Of a stretch of DNA of 5,103 nt, positions 1-4,990 are shown piece after piece (within the stretch, counting starts at the first letter, position 1; each line of letters starts with the position of its first letter). This DNA comes from an uncultured Lachnospiraceae bacterium (lineage in GTDB: Bacteria > Bacillota > Clostridia > Lachnospirales > Lachnospiraceae): NCBI GenBank assembly GCA_937915975.1, contig CALGGL010000255.1, positions 1-5,103 of the forward strand. Reading direction: 5' to 3'. The notes under the pieces were generated by a model. It was not told the origin of the DNA, ran no database searches, and saw only the letters and a program-made list of their open reading frames with translations. The position numbers and the translations under genes are program-made.

Positions 1-30
1 CTCTTTCCCTACACGACGCTCTTCCGATCT
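1..30 (+). other. Illumina TruSeq read-1 adapter remnant (artefact)
   Basis: These bases match the 3' 30 bases of the standard Illumina TruSeq universal/read-1 adapter, ending in the familiar GCTCTTCCGATCT. It is not organismal DNA. In the frame of the downstream fragment it translates to SFPTRRSSDL, the peptide known from many contaminated database proteins, so the apparent open reading frame at the left edge is artificially extended. Genuine sequence begins at about position 31. The match is read directly from the sequence. Confidence 0.98.
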
Positions 31-31
31 C

Positions 32-163
32 GGAATTAACAGGATTAATCTCCAGATGTCAGAGGATTTAGATAGTGGAGAAGTAGCAGAAAGATATCAT
101 CATGGAAGATGTGACGTGGGAAGTCCCTGGGCTACGGGAAGCGTAAGGAACTTCTGCGGATAA
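32..163 (+). CDS. C-terminal fragment of an unidentified protein (5' end missing)
   Basis: An open frame runs from the adapter boundary to a TAA at 161-163 and gives 43 residues. It begins GINRINLQMSEDLDSGEV and ends with a His/Cys/aromatic-rich stretch around YHHGRCDVGSPWATG, finishing in NFCG. The residue mix looks like real coding sequence rather than random translation, but I do not recognise the family. The stop lies 15 bp upstream of the glycosyltransferase start on the same strand, with that gene's ribosome binding site in the gap, so the two are probably co-transcribed. A role in the same surface-polysaccharide pathway would be only a guess from position. The true start is absent because the contig begins inside the gene. 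Confidence 0.55.
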   Translation, partial: GINRINLQMSEDLDSGEVAERYHHGRCDVGSPWATGSVRNFCG

Positions 164-178
164 ACAAGGAATGTTTAT

Positions 179-796
179 ATGCTTAGACTGATTGAATTAT
201 TTGTATTCTGGTATCCTGCAATCATGTCGGTTGCGTGGGTAGCAGGCGGAATTTTATTTTACATAAGTAACGAGAAAAGAGACCCATTGCCGCTTTATGA
301 AACGCCGATGGTCTCTATTCTTGTGCCTTGCTTTAATGAGGCAGACACGATAGAAAATACAGTAAAAAGACTTTCGGAACTCGAATATCCAAATTATGAA
401 ATCATAGCTATAAATGACGGAAGCAGTGACAATACTTCCGAAATCATTAAAGAGCTTCTTAATCGGTATGATAAATTAAGATTCATTGATTTAAAAGAAA
501 ATAACGGAAAGGCGAACGCTCTTTATCTCGGACTTATTGCTGCGAAAGGCGAGATACTTATGGGCGTTGATTCTGATGCTTACATTTTGCCGGATGCTCT
601 TAATTATATGGTTCCGCATTTTACAAATCCGTATAACGGTGAGCGTGTGGGTGCCGTTACGGGTAATCCGAGAGTTAGAAACAGGAGCTCGCTTCTTGCC
701 AAGCTCCAGAAGAGCTTGCAAAAACCTTTCGAATTGACATGGAAACCATCGAAAAAATGCAAAATGAACGCATGGTGGTTCTTCCAACCAACATAA
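179..796 (+). CDS. Family 2 glycosyltransferase, PgaC/BcsA-like, N-terminal half only; C-terminus replaced
   Basis: This is the amino-terminal part of a processive membrane glycosyltransferase of the poly-N-acetylglucosamine synthase/cellulose synthase/hyaluronan synthase type. These enzymes polymerise a sugar from a nucleotide-sugar donor and export the chain. The ATG at 179 follows AAGGA by 8 nt. Visible parts are a membrane segment (about residues 7-29), the GT-A start VSILVPCFNE (45-54), the nucleotide-binding NDGSSDNT (79-86, Asp80), NNGKANAL (108-115) and the DSD metal motif (131-133). Family-like sequence continues through GNPRVRNRSSLLAKLQ, ending near residue 177. The last 28 residues do not fit and are an out-of-frame reading of the next fragment. 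The acceptor-site Asp, the QxxRW motif and the C-terminal membrane helices are all missing, so this product would be inactive. I favour a chimeric join near 695-711 over a natural truncation. Confidence 0.88.
   Translation: MLRLIELFVFWYPAIMSVAWVAGGILFYISNEKRDPLPLYETPMVSILVPCFNEADTIENTVKRLSELEYPNYEIIAINDGSSDNTSEIIKELLNRYDKLRFIDLKENNGKANALYLGLIAAKGEILMGVDSDAYILPDALNYMVPHFTNPYNGERVGAVTGNPRVRNRSSLLAKLQKSLQKPFELTWKPSKKCKMNAWWFFQPT
695..711. other. Probable chimeric junction between two coding fragments
   Basis: Glycosyltransferase-like coding is convincing up to about 709. The downstream Lys-rich protein is convincing from about 703 in a different frame. The overlap (CTTGCCAAGCTCCAG region) could be shared microhomology that allowed misjoining. 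The break could be an assembly or library chimera, or a real deletion fusing two genes; the adapter at the contig edge makes the artefact explanation more likely. Confidence 0.6.
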
Positions 797-909
797 TACC
801 CGAAGACCTTGGCATAGGACGAAAATCAAAGCAAAAAGAAAAGTTAAAGCAACAAAGAAAAGGCAATAAAAAAAGCAAGAAAATGTCGGAAGAAATAATA
901 ATTAAGTAA
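703..909 (+). CDS. C-terminal fragment of an unidentified Lys-rich protein
   Basis: In the frame +1 relative to the glycosyltransferase, a coherent reading appears: APEELAKTFRIDMETIEKMQ, then a hydrophobic/Pro patch VVLPTNIIPEDLGIG, then a strongly basic tail rich in Lys and Gln ending SEEIIIK with TAA at 907-909. The frame is open only from 679, after a TAG at 676-678, and has no start codon with a ribosome binding site, so it is the 3' end of a gene whose beginning is elsewhere. The first segment has a helix-turn-helix-like rhythm, but that is too weak for a call. It ends 8 bp before a long hairpin terminator, consistent with a genuine gene end. Family not recognised. Confidence 0.5.
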   Translation, partial: APEELAKTFRIDMETIEKMQNERMVVLPTNIIPEDLGIGRKSKQKEKLKQQRKGNKKSKKMSEEIIIK

Positions 910-916
910 ATAAATA

Positions 917-991
917 ACAGGTTTATACAAGTGCTAAGCATAGCGTTAAGTGTCAACGTGCTATGCGTGCACTTGTATAAACCTGTTTTTT
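917..991. terminator. Long hairpin with T-tract, probably bidirectional terminator
   Basis: A perfect 18-bp inverted repeat (arms 917-934 and 969-986, ACAGGTTTATACAAGTGC and its complement) encloses a second 7-bp stem (938-944 with 960-966). Small unpaired bulges TAA and GT lie between the stems, and the loop is about 15 nt. On the plus strand the hairpin runs straight into a T-tract (987-991). On the minus strand it is followed by an A/T-rich TATTTATTTA stretch. It sits between the rightward gene ending at 909 and the leftward cotJC ending at 995, so it can serve both convergent transcripts. The stem is longer than a usual intrinsic terminator. Confidence 0.85.
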
Positions 992-994
992 GTG

Positions 995-1630
995 TTAATT
1001 CATCTTACAATTCTTATCAAGACAAGGTGCGGCCTTATCAAAGGCAGGATTAAATGCGTAGAAGTTCTTGGAGTCAAGCTTATCTAAGATAAGTCTGATA
1101 CTTTCTCCGAACCTCTGGAAATGGACTATCTCCCTTGCGCGAAGGAACTTGATAGGTTCATAGACATCAGGATAATCCTTACAAAGACGAAGGATATTGT
1201 CGTATGTTGAGCGAGCTTTCTGCTCAGCCGCCAAGTCTTCGTAAAGGTCAGTAAGCGGATCACCCTTGCTTTGGAATTCACATGCGTTAAAAGGAACTCC
1301 GCCGGCTGCCTGAGGCCATATACCTGTTGTATGGTCGATATAATATTTATCAAATCCGGAGGCTTTAATCTCTTCCATAGAAAGATTTTTAGTAAGCTGA
1401 TAGATAATAGTGCCGACTATTTCAAGATGTCCAAGCTCCTCAGTACCGATGTCATTTAACGTCGCCATGCACTCCTTATACGGCATGGTATATCTTTGTG
1501 ACAGGTAACGCATGGAAGCTCCCATCTCTCCGTCAGGTCCGCCGTACTGGCTTATAATAGCCTGTGCCAGCTTGGCATTTGTCTCCTTTATATTTACAGG
1601 ACATTGCAGTCTTTTTTCATATACCCACAT
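995..1630 (-). CDS. cotJC: Spore coat protein CotJC, manganese-catalase family
   Basis: This 211-residue protein belongs to the CotJC branch of the ferritin-like manganese catalases and is an inner spore-coat component. It begins MWVYEKRLQCPVNI, the typical CotJC start. The open frame extends 10 codons further upstream, but ATG at 1630-1628 overlaps the cotJB stop as TAATG and is preceded by a GGAAGGAG site inside cotJB, so it is the better start. The expected dimanganese ligands are all visible: Glu35 (GGPDGEMG), Glu65 and His68 (TEELGHLE), Glu136 (AAEQKARS) and His170 (REIVHFQRF). The conserved GGVPFNA and QSKGDPLTDLYEDLAAE segments are present. The family can disproportionate hydrogen peroxide, though for coat CotJC this activity is inferred from homology. 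Compared with the roughly 190-residue Bacillus protein it carries an extra C-terminal tail with two cysteines (203 and 208). Confidence 0.95.
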   Translation of the reverse strand: MWVYEKRLQCPVNIKETNAKLAQAIISQYGGPDGEMGASMRYLSQRYTMPYKECMATLNDIGTEELGHLEIVGTIIYQLTKNLSMEEIKASGFDKYYIDHTTGIWPQAAGGVPFNACEFQSKGDPLTDLYEDLAAEQKARSTYDNILRLCKDYPDVYEPIKFLRAREIVHFQRFGESIRLILDKLDSKNFYAFNPAFDKAAPCLDKNCKMN

Positions 1631-1893
1631 TAGCAGCCACACTCTCCTTCCCAAGGCCAAGGCTTATTTACCCAGTCCCAATAATTATTTACATCTACAT
1701 CATATCTTGATATTGGACCATAATTACAAGTGTAATCATTTAAGGCCTTTTCACGAAGCTTTCTGTAATGATTATAAGCATCTATTCCGTCAGGACAATC
1801 AGGGTGTGTATTAAGATAAAGAGTTATATCATCCAGCATAAATGATACTTCATTTAAAAAGTCAAATAATTCTTTTTTACTCATTTTATTCAT
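1630..1893 (-). CDS. cotJB: Spore coat protein CotJB
   Basis: An 87-residue small coat protein, the same length as Bacillus CotJB. The start is ATG at 1893-1891, giving MNKMSKKELFDFLNEVSF; it follows an AAGGGGGAGA site by 6 nt, whereas the longer open frame to 1956 has no such signal and runs into cotJA. Family marks are the LDDITLYLNTHPDCPDGIDAYN stretch in the middle, YGPIS further on, and the Trp/Pro-rich end WDWVNKPWPWEGECGC. No membrane segment or signal peptide is seen. It lies 2 bp after the cotJA stop and overlaps cotJC by one base, so the three proteins are made from one message. In Bacillus the products assemble together in the inner coat; the same is inferred here. The terminal CGC adds cysteines that could crosslink. 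Confidence 0.93.
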   Translation of the reverse strand: MNKMSKKELFDFLNEVSFMLDDITLYLNTHPDCPDGIDAYNHYRKLREKALNDYTCNYGPISRYDVDVNNYWDWVNKPWPWEGECGC

Positions 1894-1895
1894 GA

Positions 1896-2204
1896 CTATC
1901 TCCCCCTTACTCCACAGAATATTTTGTTTAAGCAAGGAAATGCTGTGCCTTCGCATATTGCGGTTTTTTGATTATAAAGATCCTCCCACTGCTGCATAGG
2001 AACATAAGCCATAGCCAGTGGCATTGCATTTAAATTAAGGAATTCATCAAAACAATCGTAATCTTTTTTACGCATGTTACCTGTCATGTTTTGGTTCATA
2101 TTGCATTTTGAATTTGGACGCTGATTTATATTGCGGTTCATGTTTCGGCTCATGTTCTGTCCCGAACCGCAATTGCTGCGTCCGTAGTTTCTGAATGAAT
2201 CCAA
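1896..2204 (-). CDS. cotJA: Spore coat associated protein CotJA, with Asn/Met-rich N-terminus
   Basis: A 102-residue protein starting at TTG (2204-2202), supported by GGAGGT exactly 7 nt upstream. The C-terminal half carries the CotJA signature seen in clostridia: MPLAMAYVPMQQWEDLY followed by AICEGTAFPCLNKIFCG. CotJA is the first gene of the cotJ operon and its product is needed for CotJC assembly in Bacillus. The N-terminal 45 residues differ from the compact core. They are low-complexity, rich in Asn, Met, Arg and Gly, with repeated NM/NMN/NMS units (NMSRNMNRNINQ, NMNQNMTGNM). This extension resembles disordered coat-protein linkers and is probably lineage specific. Identification is firm for the core; the role of the extension is unknown. 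Confidence 0.9.
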   Translation of the reverse strand: MDSFRNYGRSNCGSGQNMSRNMNRNINQRPNSKCNMNQNMTGNMRKKDYDCFDEFLNLNAMPLAMAYVPMQQWEDLYNQKTAICEGTAFPCLNKIFCGVRGR

Positions 2205-2211
2205 GAATAAT

Positions 2212-2217
2212 ACCTCC
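2212..2217 (-). promoter_or_regulatory. Ribosome binding site deciding the TTG start of cotJA
   Basis: GGAGGT on the minus strand lies 7 nt before the TTG codon. No ATG in the same frame has a comparable signal, so the unusual TTG initiation codon is well supported. Confidence 0.8.
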
Positions 2218-2222
2218 GTTTT

Positions 2223-2249
2223 TATGAAATATTATTAAAAAATTTCATA
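2223..2249. repeat. 8-bp inverted repeat in the cotJ leader
   Basis: TATGAAAT (2223-2230) and ATTTCATA (2242-2249) are complementary arms separated by 11 bp of A/T. They fall in the untranslated leader just upstream of the cotJA ribosome binding site. The hairpin is A/T-rich and would be weak; any regulatory role is speculative. Confidence 0.35.
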
Positions 2250-2262
2250 GCTTTATTTGATT

Positions 2263-2290
2263 TATTTTATGTAAGTGATGACTGTGGTGT
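2263..2290 (-). promoter_or_regulatory. Candidate sporulation (sigma-E/sigma-K type) promoter of the cotJ operon
   Basis: The minus strand has CATAAAATA at 2271-2263, which differs from the Bacillus sigma-E -10 (CATACAAT) at one position and also fits the sigma-K pattern CATAnnnTA. An AC dinucleotide at 2290-2289, 17 bp upstream, suits the loose sigma-K -35 element, but no clear sigma-E -35 is seen. The element is about 60 bp ahead of cotJA. Mother-cell expression is established for the Bacillus cotJ operon; assigning it here rests on this short match. Confidence 0.45.
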
Positions 2291-2294
2291 TACC

Positions 2295-2309
2295 GAAATA
2301 ATTTATTTC
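2295..2309. promoter_or_regulatory. Palindrome between the divergent promoters (possible operator)
   Basis: GAAATAA-T-TTATTTC is a perfect 7-bp inverted repeat with a 1-bp centre. The overlapping CCGAAA/TTTCGG arms (2293-2298 and 2310-2315) offer an alternative pairing. It sits 14 bp upstream of the rightward -35 box and beside the presumed cotJ -35, a position suited to a regulator-binding site. The A/T-rich composition means chance is possible. Confidence 0.35.
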
Positions 2310-2323
2310 TTTCGGATGATGTA

Positions 2324-2352
2324 TTGTTATTTTTGCCAAACTAATTTATACT
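2324..2352 (+). promoter_or_regulatory. Sigma-A-type promoter for the MBL hydrolase operon
   Basis: TTGTTA (2324-2329) and TATACT (2347-2352) are separated by exactly 17 bp and closely match the vegetative consensus. Transcription should begin near 2359, downstream of the ATG at 2353, which rules that ATG out as the start and supports the ATG at 2389. Confidence 0.75.
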
Positions 2353-2376
2353 ATGAATTGTTTTATGATTTATAAT

Positions 2377-2382
2377 AAGGTG
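2377..2382 (+). promoter_or_regulatory. Ribosome binding site deciding the MBL hydrolase start
   Basis: AAGGTG lies 6 nt before ATG 2389. The earlier in-frame ATG at 2353 has no such site and precedes the predicted transcript start. Confidence 0.7.
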
Positions 2383-2388
2383 AAAGAA

Positions 2389-3276
2389 ATGAGAAACGAA
2401 CTGATATGCGCAGGTGGAAAAACCTATTATTACGCAGGCCTTTATAAAATAGGGTTATATAAAATAGATGAAATCAATGTGTGTCTTATAGATGCAGGTA
2501 TTGATGAAGAGATTGCTATAAAGCTTGACAGACTAATCGAAGAAAAGGGATGGAAGGTAAGCCTTATTATCAATACTCATTATCATGCGGATCACTGTGG
2601 CGGTAATTATTATTTTCAACAAAAGTATAAATGTAAAATATATGCAAGTAAAATGAATGCAGCGCTTATATCTAATTACGATATATGCCCGGCGATAGTT
2701 TGGGGAGCAACGCCGCTTACCGTACTTCTTGACCATTATTATTATGCCAATTCCACCGATGCGGAGGATATAGCGGGAAAGGAACTTCCTGATGGACTGT
2801 CTCTTCTTGAGCTTCCCGGACATGCTATATCCATGCTGGGAGTAAGAACGGATGATGATGTGATATTTTTGGGAGATGCACTGGTAGGTGTTGATACGCT
2901 GAAAAAAGAGAAGTTGACGTATATATATGATATAGGGGATTACCTTACCAGCCTTGATAAGGTTGAAAAGCTTAGCGCAAAATTATTTATACCGTATCAC
3001 TCGGAGCCTGTAAGAGATATAAGGGAGCTTGTCAGGATAAACAGGGATAATGTAATGACGAATCTTAAAAGGATAAAGGCTATATGCAAAACTCCGAGAC
3101 ATTTTGATGATATAGTAAGAGAGTTTTTCAATGACATAGATATGGAGCTTACCTTGTATAAATATAATGTTAAGGGTGGAATAATAAAGACATATCTTAC
3201 ATATCTGCACAACACGGGACAGATGGAAACGGAATGCTTTGATAATTATCTGATGTGGCAGACAATAAAAAGATAA
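2389..3276 (+). CDS. Metallo-beta-lactamase-fold hydrolase
   Basis: A 295-residue cytoplasmic protein of the metallo-beta-lactamase fold, a broad group of dinuclear metal hydrolases acting on thioesters, lactones, phosphodiesters and other bonds; the substrate cannot be read from sequence. The complete ligand set is visible: THYHADH (His64, His66, Asp68, His69), His145 in LPGHAISMLG, Asp163 in FLGDAL, and His204 in IPYHSEP. No signal peptide is present. The fold occupies about residues 1-210. The last 85 residues form a helical, basic tail that ends YLTYLHNTGQMETECFDNYL, resembling the small C-terminal domain carried by some MBL hydrolases to cap the active site. It is the first gene after a strong promoter and is followed 23 bp later by a membrane protein. 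Beta-lactamase activity is unlikely; glyoxalase II-like or other hydrolase roles are possible. Confidence 0.92.
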   Translation: MRNELICAGGKTYYYAGLYKIGLYKIDEINVCLIDAGIDEEIAIKLDRLIEEKGWKVSLIINTHYHADHCGGNYYFQQKYKCKIYASKMNAALISNYDICPAIVWGATPLTVLLDHYYYANSTDAEDIAGKELPDGLSLLELPGHAISMLGVRTDDDVIFLGDALVGVDTLKKEKLTYIYDIGDYLTSLDKVEKLSAKLFIPYHSEPVRDIRELVRINRDNVMTNLKRIKAICKTPRHFDDIVREFFNDIDMELTLYKYNVKGGIIKTYLTYLHNTGQMETECFDNYLMWQTIKR

Positions 3277-3299
3277 AATACAGAGGATTATTTACGGGG

Positions 3300-4367
3300 A
3301 TGAAGAGTAAAAAAATACGCAAAAATATTATTAAATGGATTATAATTCTCGGACTTCTTGCTTTCGGGTTTATAAAAAACAGAGAGTTTATGCATGAGGC
3401 GTTTCTTGAGATTAAGCACACACCGGTTAAGGTGCTTGCCGCATGTTTTTTGCTTGCCAATTTATTTTTCATTGCAGAGGGTGCGATTATAAGCTGTATG
3501 ACCAAGTCAAAGGATAAGAAAAGGTTATCTCTTCTTGAGGGCATAAGCTGTACTTATATGTGTGCCTTTTACAGGCTTGCAACGTTAGGAAGCGGAAACG
3601 GCATTGCTCAGATTTATTATTATAATACCAAGGGGATAGATGTAAGTGAAGGAACGGGTATGGCGATAACCCAATATACCTTTCAGAAGATTACCATTGG
3701 TATAATGGGAATTATCTCTTATATTCTTCTTATTTTAAGAGGCAATAAGGCACTTATGAAGTACTCCTGGCTTATGCTTGCGGGTGTGCTTGTAATAAGC
3801 TTTATTTGTGGATTTCTTTTTATCATAACGGTATCAAAAACCATTTCAAAATTTGTTATAGCAATAGCAAGAAAAATTATCAAAAAGGAAAGCAGGCTTC
3901 AAAAGAAAATCGACAAGCTTGAGGCTGCTGTAAATGCTCTCCAGACTCAGGGAAGGATAATGTGGCATGATAAGAAATTATTTATAACGGTTGTGGTGCT
4001 TGATATATTGAAGCTTTCCTGTTGGTATGTTATACCCGGGGTTTTATTTTCGAAAAATTTCGGTCTTAATCCGTTTATGTGTTTATCACTTATGGCGGTA
4101 TGTAATATGCTTGGCTGTGTTATGGTTGCACCTTCGGGAATCGGAACACTTGATTTTGTGTTTGCCCTTTTATTTAAGACCGTTGTAAGAAGCGGAAAAG
4201 CTATAGCTGCGGCTATTGTAATATACAGATTTTTTACATGGGTTGTGCCATTTATAATAGGTCTTATACCGGCAGCATTTTTAAATAATAAAAGAGATAA
4301 AGAAGATAGTCTGGTCAATTTGAAGGAAACGGATTCTGATGGAATCAAAAAAACTGATAAAGAGTGA
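3300..4367 (+). CDS. Flippase-like membrane protein, lysylphosphatidylglycerol synthase TM domain family
   Basis: A 355-residue polytopic membrane protein of the LPG-synthase transmembrane family (YbhN/AglD-like), which resembles the flippase half of MprF but lacks the soluble aminoacyl transferase domain. Predicted helices lie at about 10-25, 43-65, 129-146, 156-178, 227-250, 258-276 and 301-328, with a further hydrophobic stretch after the conserved motif. Family marks are TLGSGNGIAQ (95-104), APSGIGTLD (277-285) and YRFFTWVVPFIIGL (309-322). A charged, probably helical loop (about 184-226) and a charged C-terminal tail are likely cytosolic. The start is uncertain: ATG 3300 is preceded by AGAGGA at a somewhat long 12 nt. 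GTG 3255, inside the previous gene, would add 15 residues but has no ribosome binding site. A role in moving or modifying a lipid or lipid-linked sugar is inferred from the family only. Confidence 0.85.
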   Translation: MKSKKIRKNIIKWIIILGLLAFGFIKNREFMHEAFLEIKHTPVKVLAACFLLANLFFIAEGAIISCMTKSKDKKRLSLLEGISCTYMCAFYRLATLGSGNGIAQIYYYNTKGIDVSEGTGMAITQYTFQKITIGIMGIISYILLILRGNKALMKYSWLMLAGVLVISFICGFLFIITVSKTISKFVIAIARKIIKKESRLQKKIDKLEAAVNALQTQGRIMWHDKKLFITVVVLDILKLSCWYVIPGVLFSKNFGLNPFMCLSLMAVCNMLGCVMVAPSGIGTLDFVFALLFKTVVRSGKAIAAAIVIYRFFTWVVPFIIGLIPAAFLNNKRDKEDSLVNLKETDSDGIKKTDKE

Positions 4368-4375
4368 TAAAAAAT

Positions 4376-4380
4376 GGAGG
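4376..4380 (+). promoter_or_regulatory. Ribosome binding site deciding a TTG start
   Basis: GGAGG is followed after 7 nt by TTG 4388. The earlier in-frame GTG at 4364 overlaps the preceding stop and has no ribosome binding site, so TTG is the better start. Confidence 0.7.
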
Positions 4381-4387
4381 AATTACT

Positions 4388-4990
4388 TTGGATAAATGGG
4401 TTGTTCTCGGAATAAAAAAGACTGACAATGAAAATGAGATAAAAAATACTGCGGCATTCAGCAGTATCGCCGGCTCTGTTATAAGATTTACAAAAGACCG
4501 CTCATGTCACAGTTATATTCTTGCCGCAGCAGATTATGATGTGTCAGGTATGCCTGTTCTTGATGAAAAAAAGGATGCAGGGACGACATGGGTCATGGAT
4601 AATGTCATCATTTCAACTGATTCAGGCAAGGAGAGAACAGTAAAAGCAGACTACGGTAAGTATGTTGAGTCTGAAGGACTTGATATATATAATCACATGG
4701 TTTACCCGTATGGAGAAACTGTTTTTGAAGGAGTTTATGATTTTGGGAGTGATATGGATATAACGTATCTCAAATGGCTGGATCAGACAGATAATATCAT
4801 GCTCAGCTTTTATGATTATGGAAAAAATGAATATGTACGGGTCATGACGGATACTGATTACATGGAAAATGATGAACTTGAGAATTATCTTAAGAATAAT
4901 GTGCTGAAGGTATCATTTGAGATAGTTGATCTTTCTGATATGGAGAGTATACCGGCATTTACGGTAACCGGAGGTGATGGCAGTGATTGA
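4388..4990 (+). CDS. Probable chimeric ORF: J-domain-like N-terminus joined to an ABC-transporter-operon protein C-terminus
   Basis: The ORF is 200 residues from TTG 4388. Its first 20 residues (DKWVVLGIKKTDNENEIKN) strongly resemble the opening helix of the divergent J-domain proteins found in clostridia, where a tyrosine-containing second helix should follow. Instead, from about 4448, the sequence becomes TAAFSSIAGSVIRF and continues as an acidic, Asp/Tyr-rich soluble region with no J-domain features, no membrane helix and no HPD. Its end overlaps the start of an ABC ATPase by 8 bp, so the C-terminal part probably belongs to that transporter operon, perhaps the soluble C-terminal region of an ABC permease. 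I do not recognise that region firmly. Either the ORF is one protein with an unusual start, or two genes were joined in frame near 4447. Given the other breaks in this contig, I lean to the second. Confidence 0.6.
   Translation: MDKWVVLGIKKTDNENEIKNTAAFSSIAGSVIRFTKDRSCHSYILAAADYDVSGMPVLDEKKDAGTTWVMDNVIISTDSGKERTVKADYGKYVESEGLDIYNHMVYPYGETVFEGVYDFGSDMDITYLKWLDQTDNIMLSFYDYGKNEYVRVMTDTDYMENDELENYLKNNVLKVSFEIVDLSDMESIPAFTVTGGDGSD
4970..4976 (+). promoter_or_regulatory. Ribosome binding site for the ABC ATPase GTG start
   Basis: GGAGGTG lies inside the end of the preceding ORF, 6 nt before GTG 4983. The in-frame ATG at 4977 abuts the site with no spacing, so GTG is the likely initiation codon and the two genes are translationally coupled. 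Confidence 0.65.

Noticed and set aside
679..909. Programmed frameshift that fuses the glycosyltransferase to the Lys-rich tail.
   Set aside because: There is no convincing slippery site with a stimulator, and the fusion would still lack the catalytic C-terminal half and the membrane helices of the glycosyltransferase.
491..956. Minus-strand open frames opposite the glycosyltransferase and its junction.
   Set aside because: They have no ribosome binding sites or recognisable domains and lie antisense to clear coding sequence; they are shadows.
1631..1660. Ten extra N-terminal codons for CotJC (MALGRRVWLL).
   Set aside because: They lie within cotJB, while ATG 1630 gives the typical MWVYEK start, has a ribosome binding site and overlaps the cotJB stop as TAATG.
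2060..2170. Short imperfect DNA repeats (TTCATGTT/CTCATGTT) considered as a CRISPR-like or tandem array.
   Set aside because: They are codon-level repeats encoding the Asn/Met units of CotJA, with irregular spacing and no unique spacers.
3947..4348. 133-codon minus-strand open frame inside the flippase-like gene.
   Set aside because: It lies antisense to a well-supported membrane protein with family motifs, and no start signal or domain is visible.
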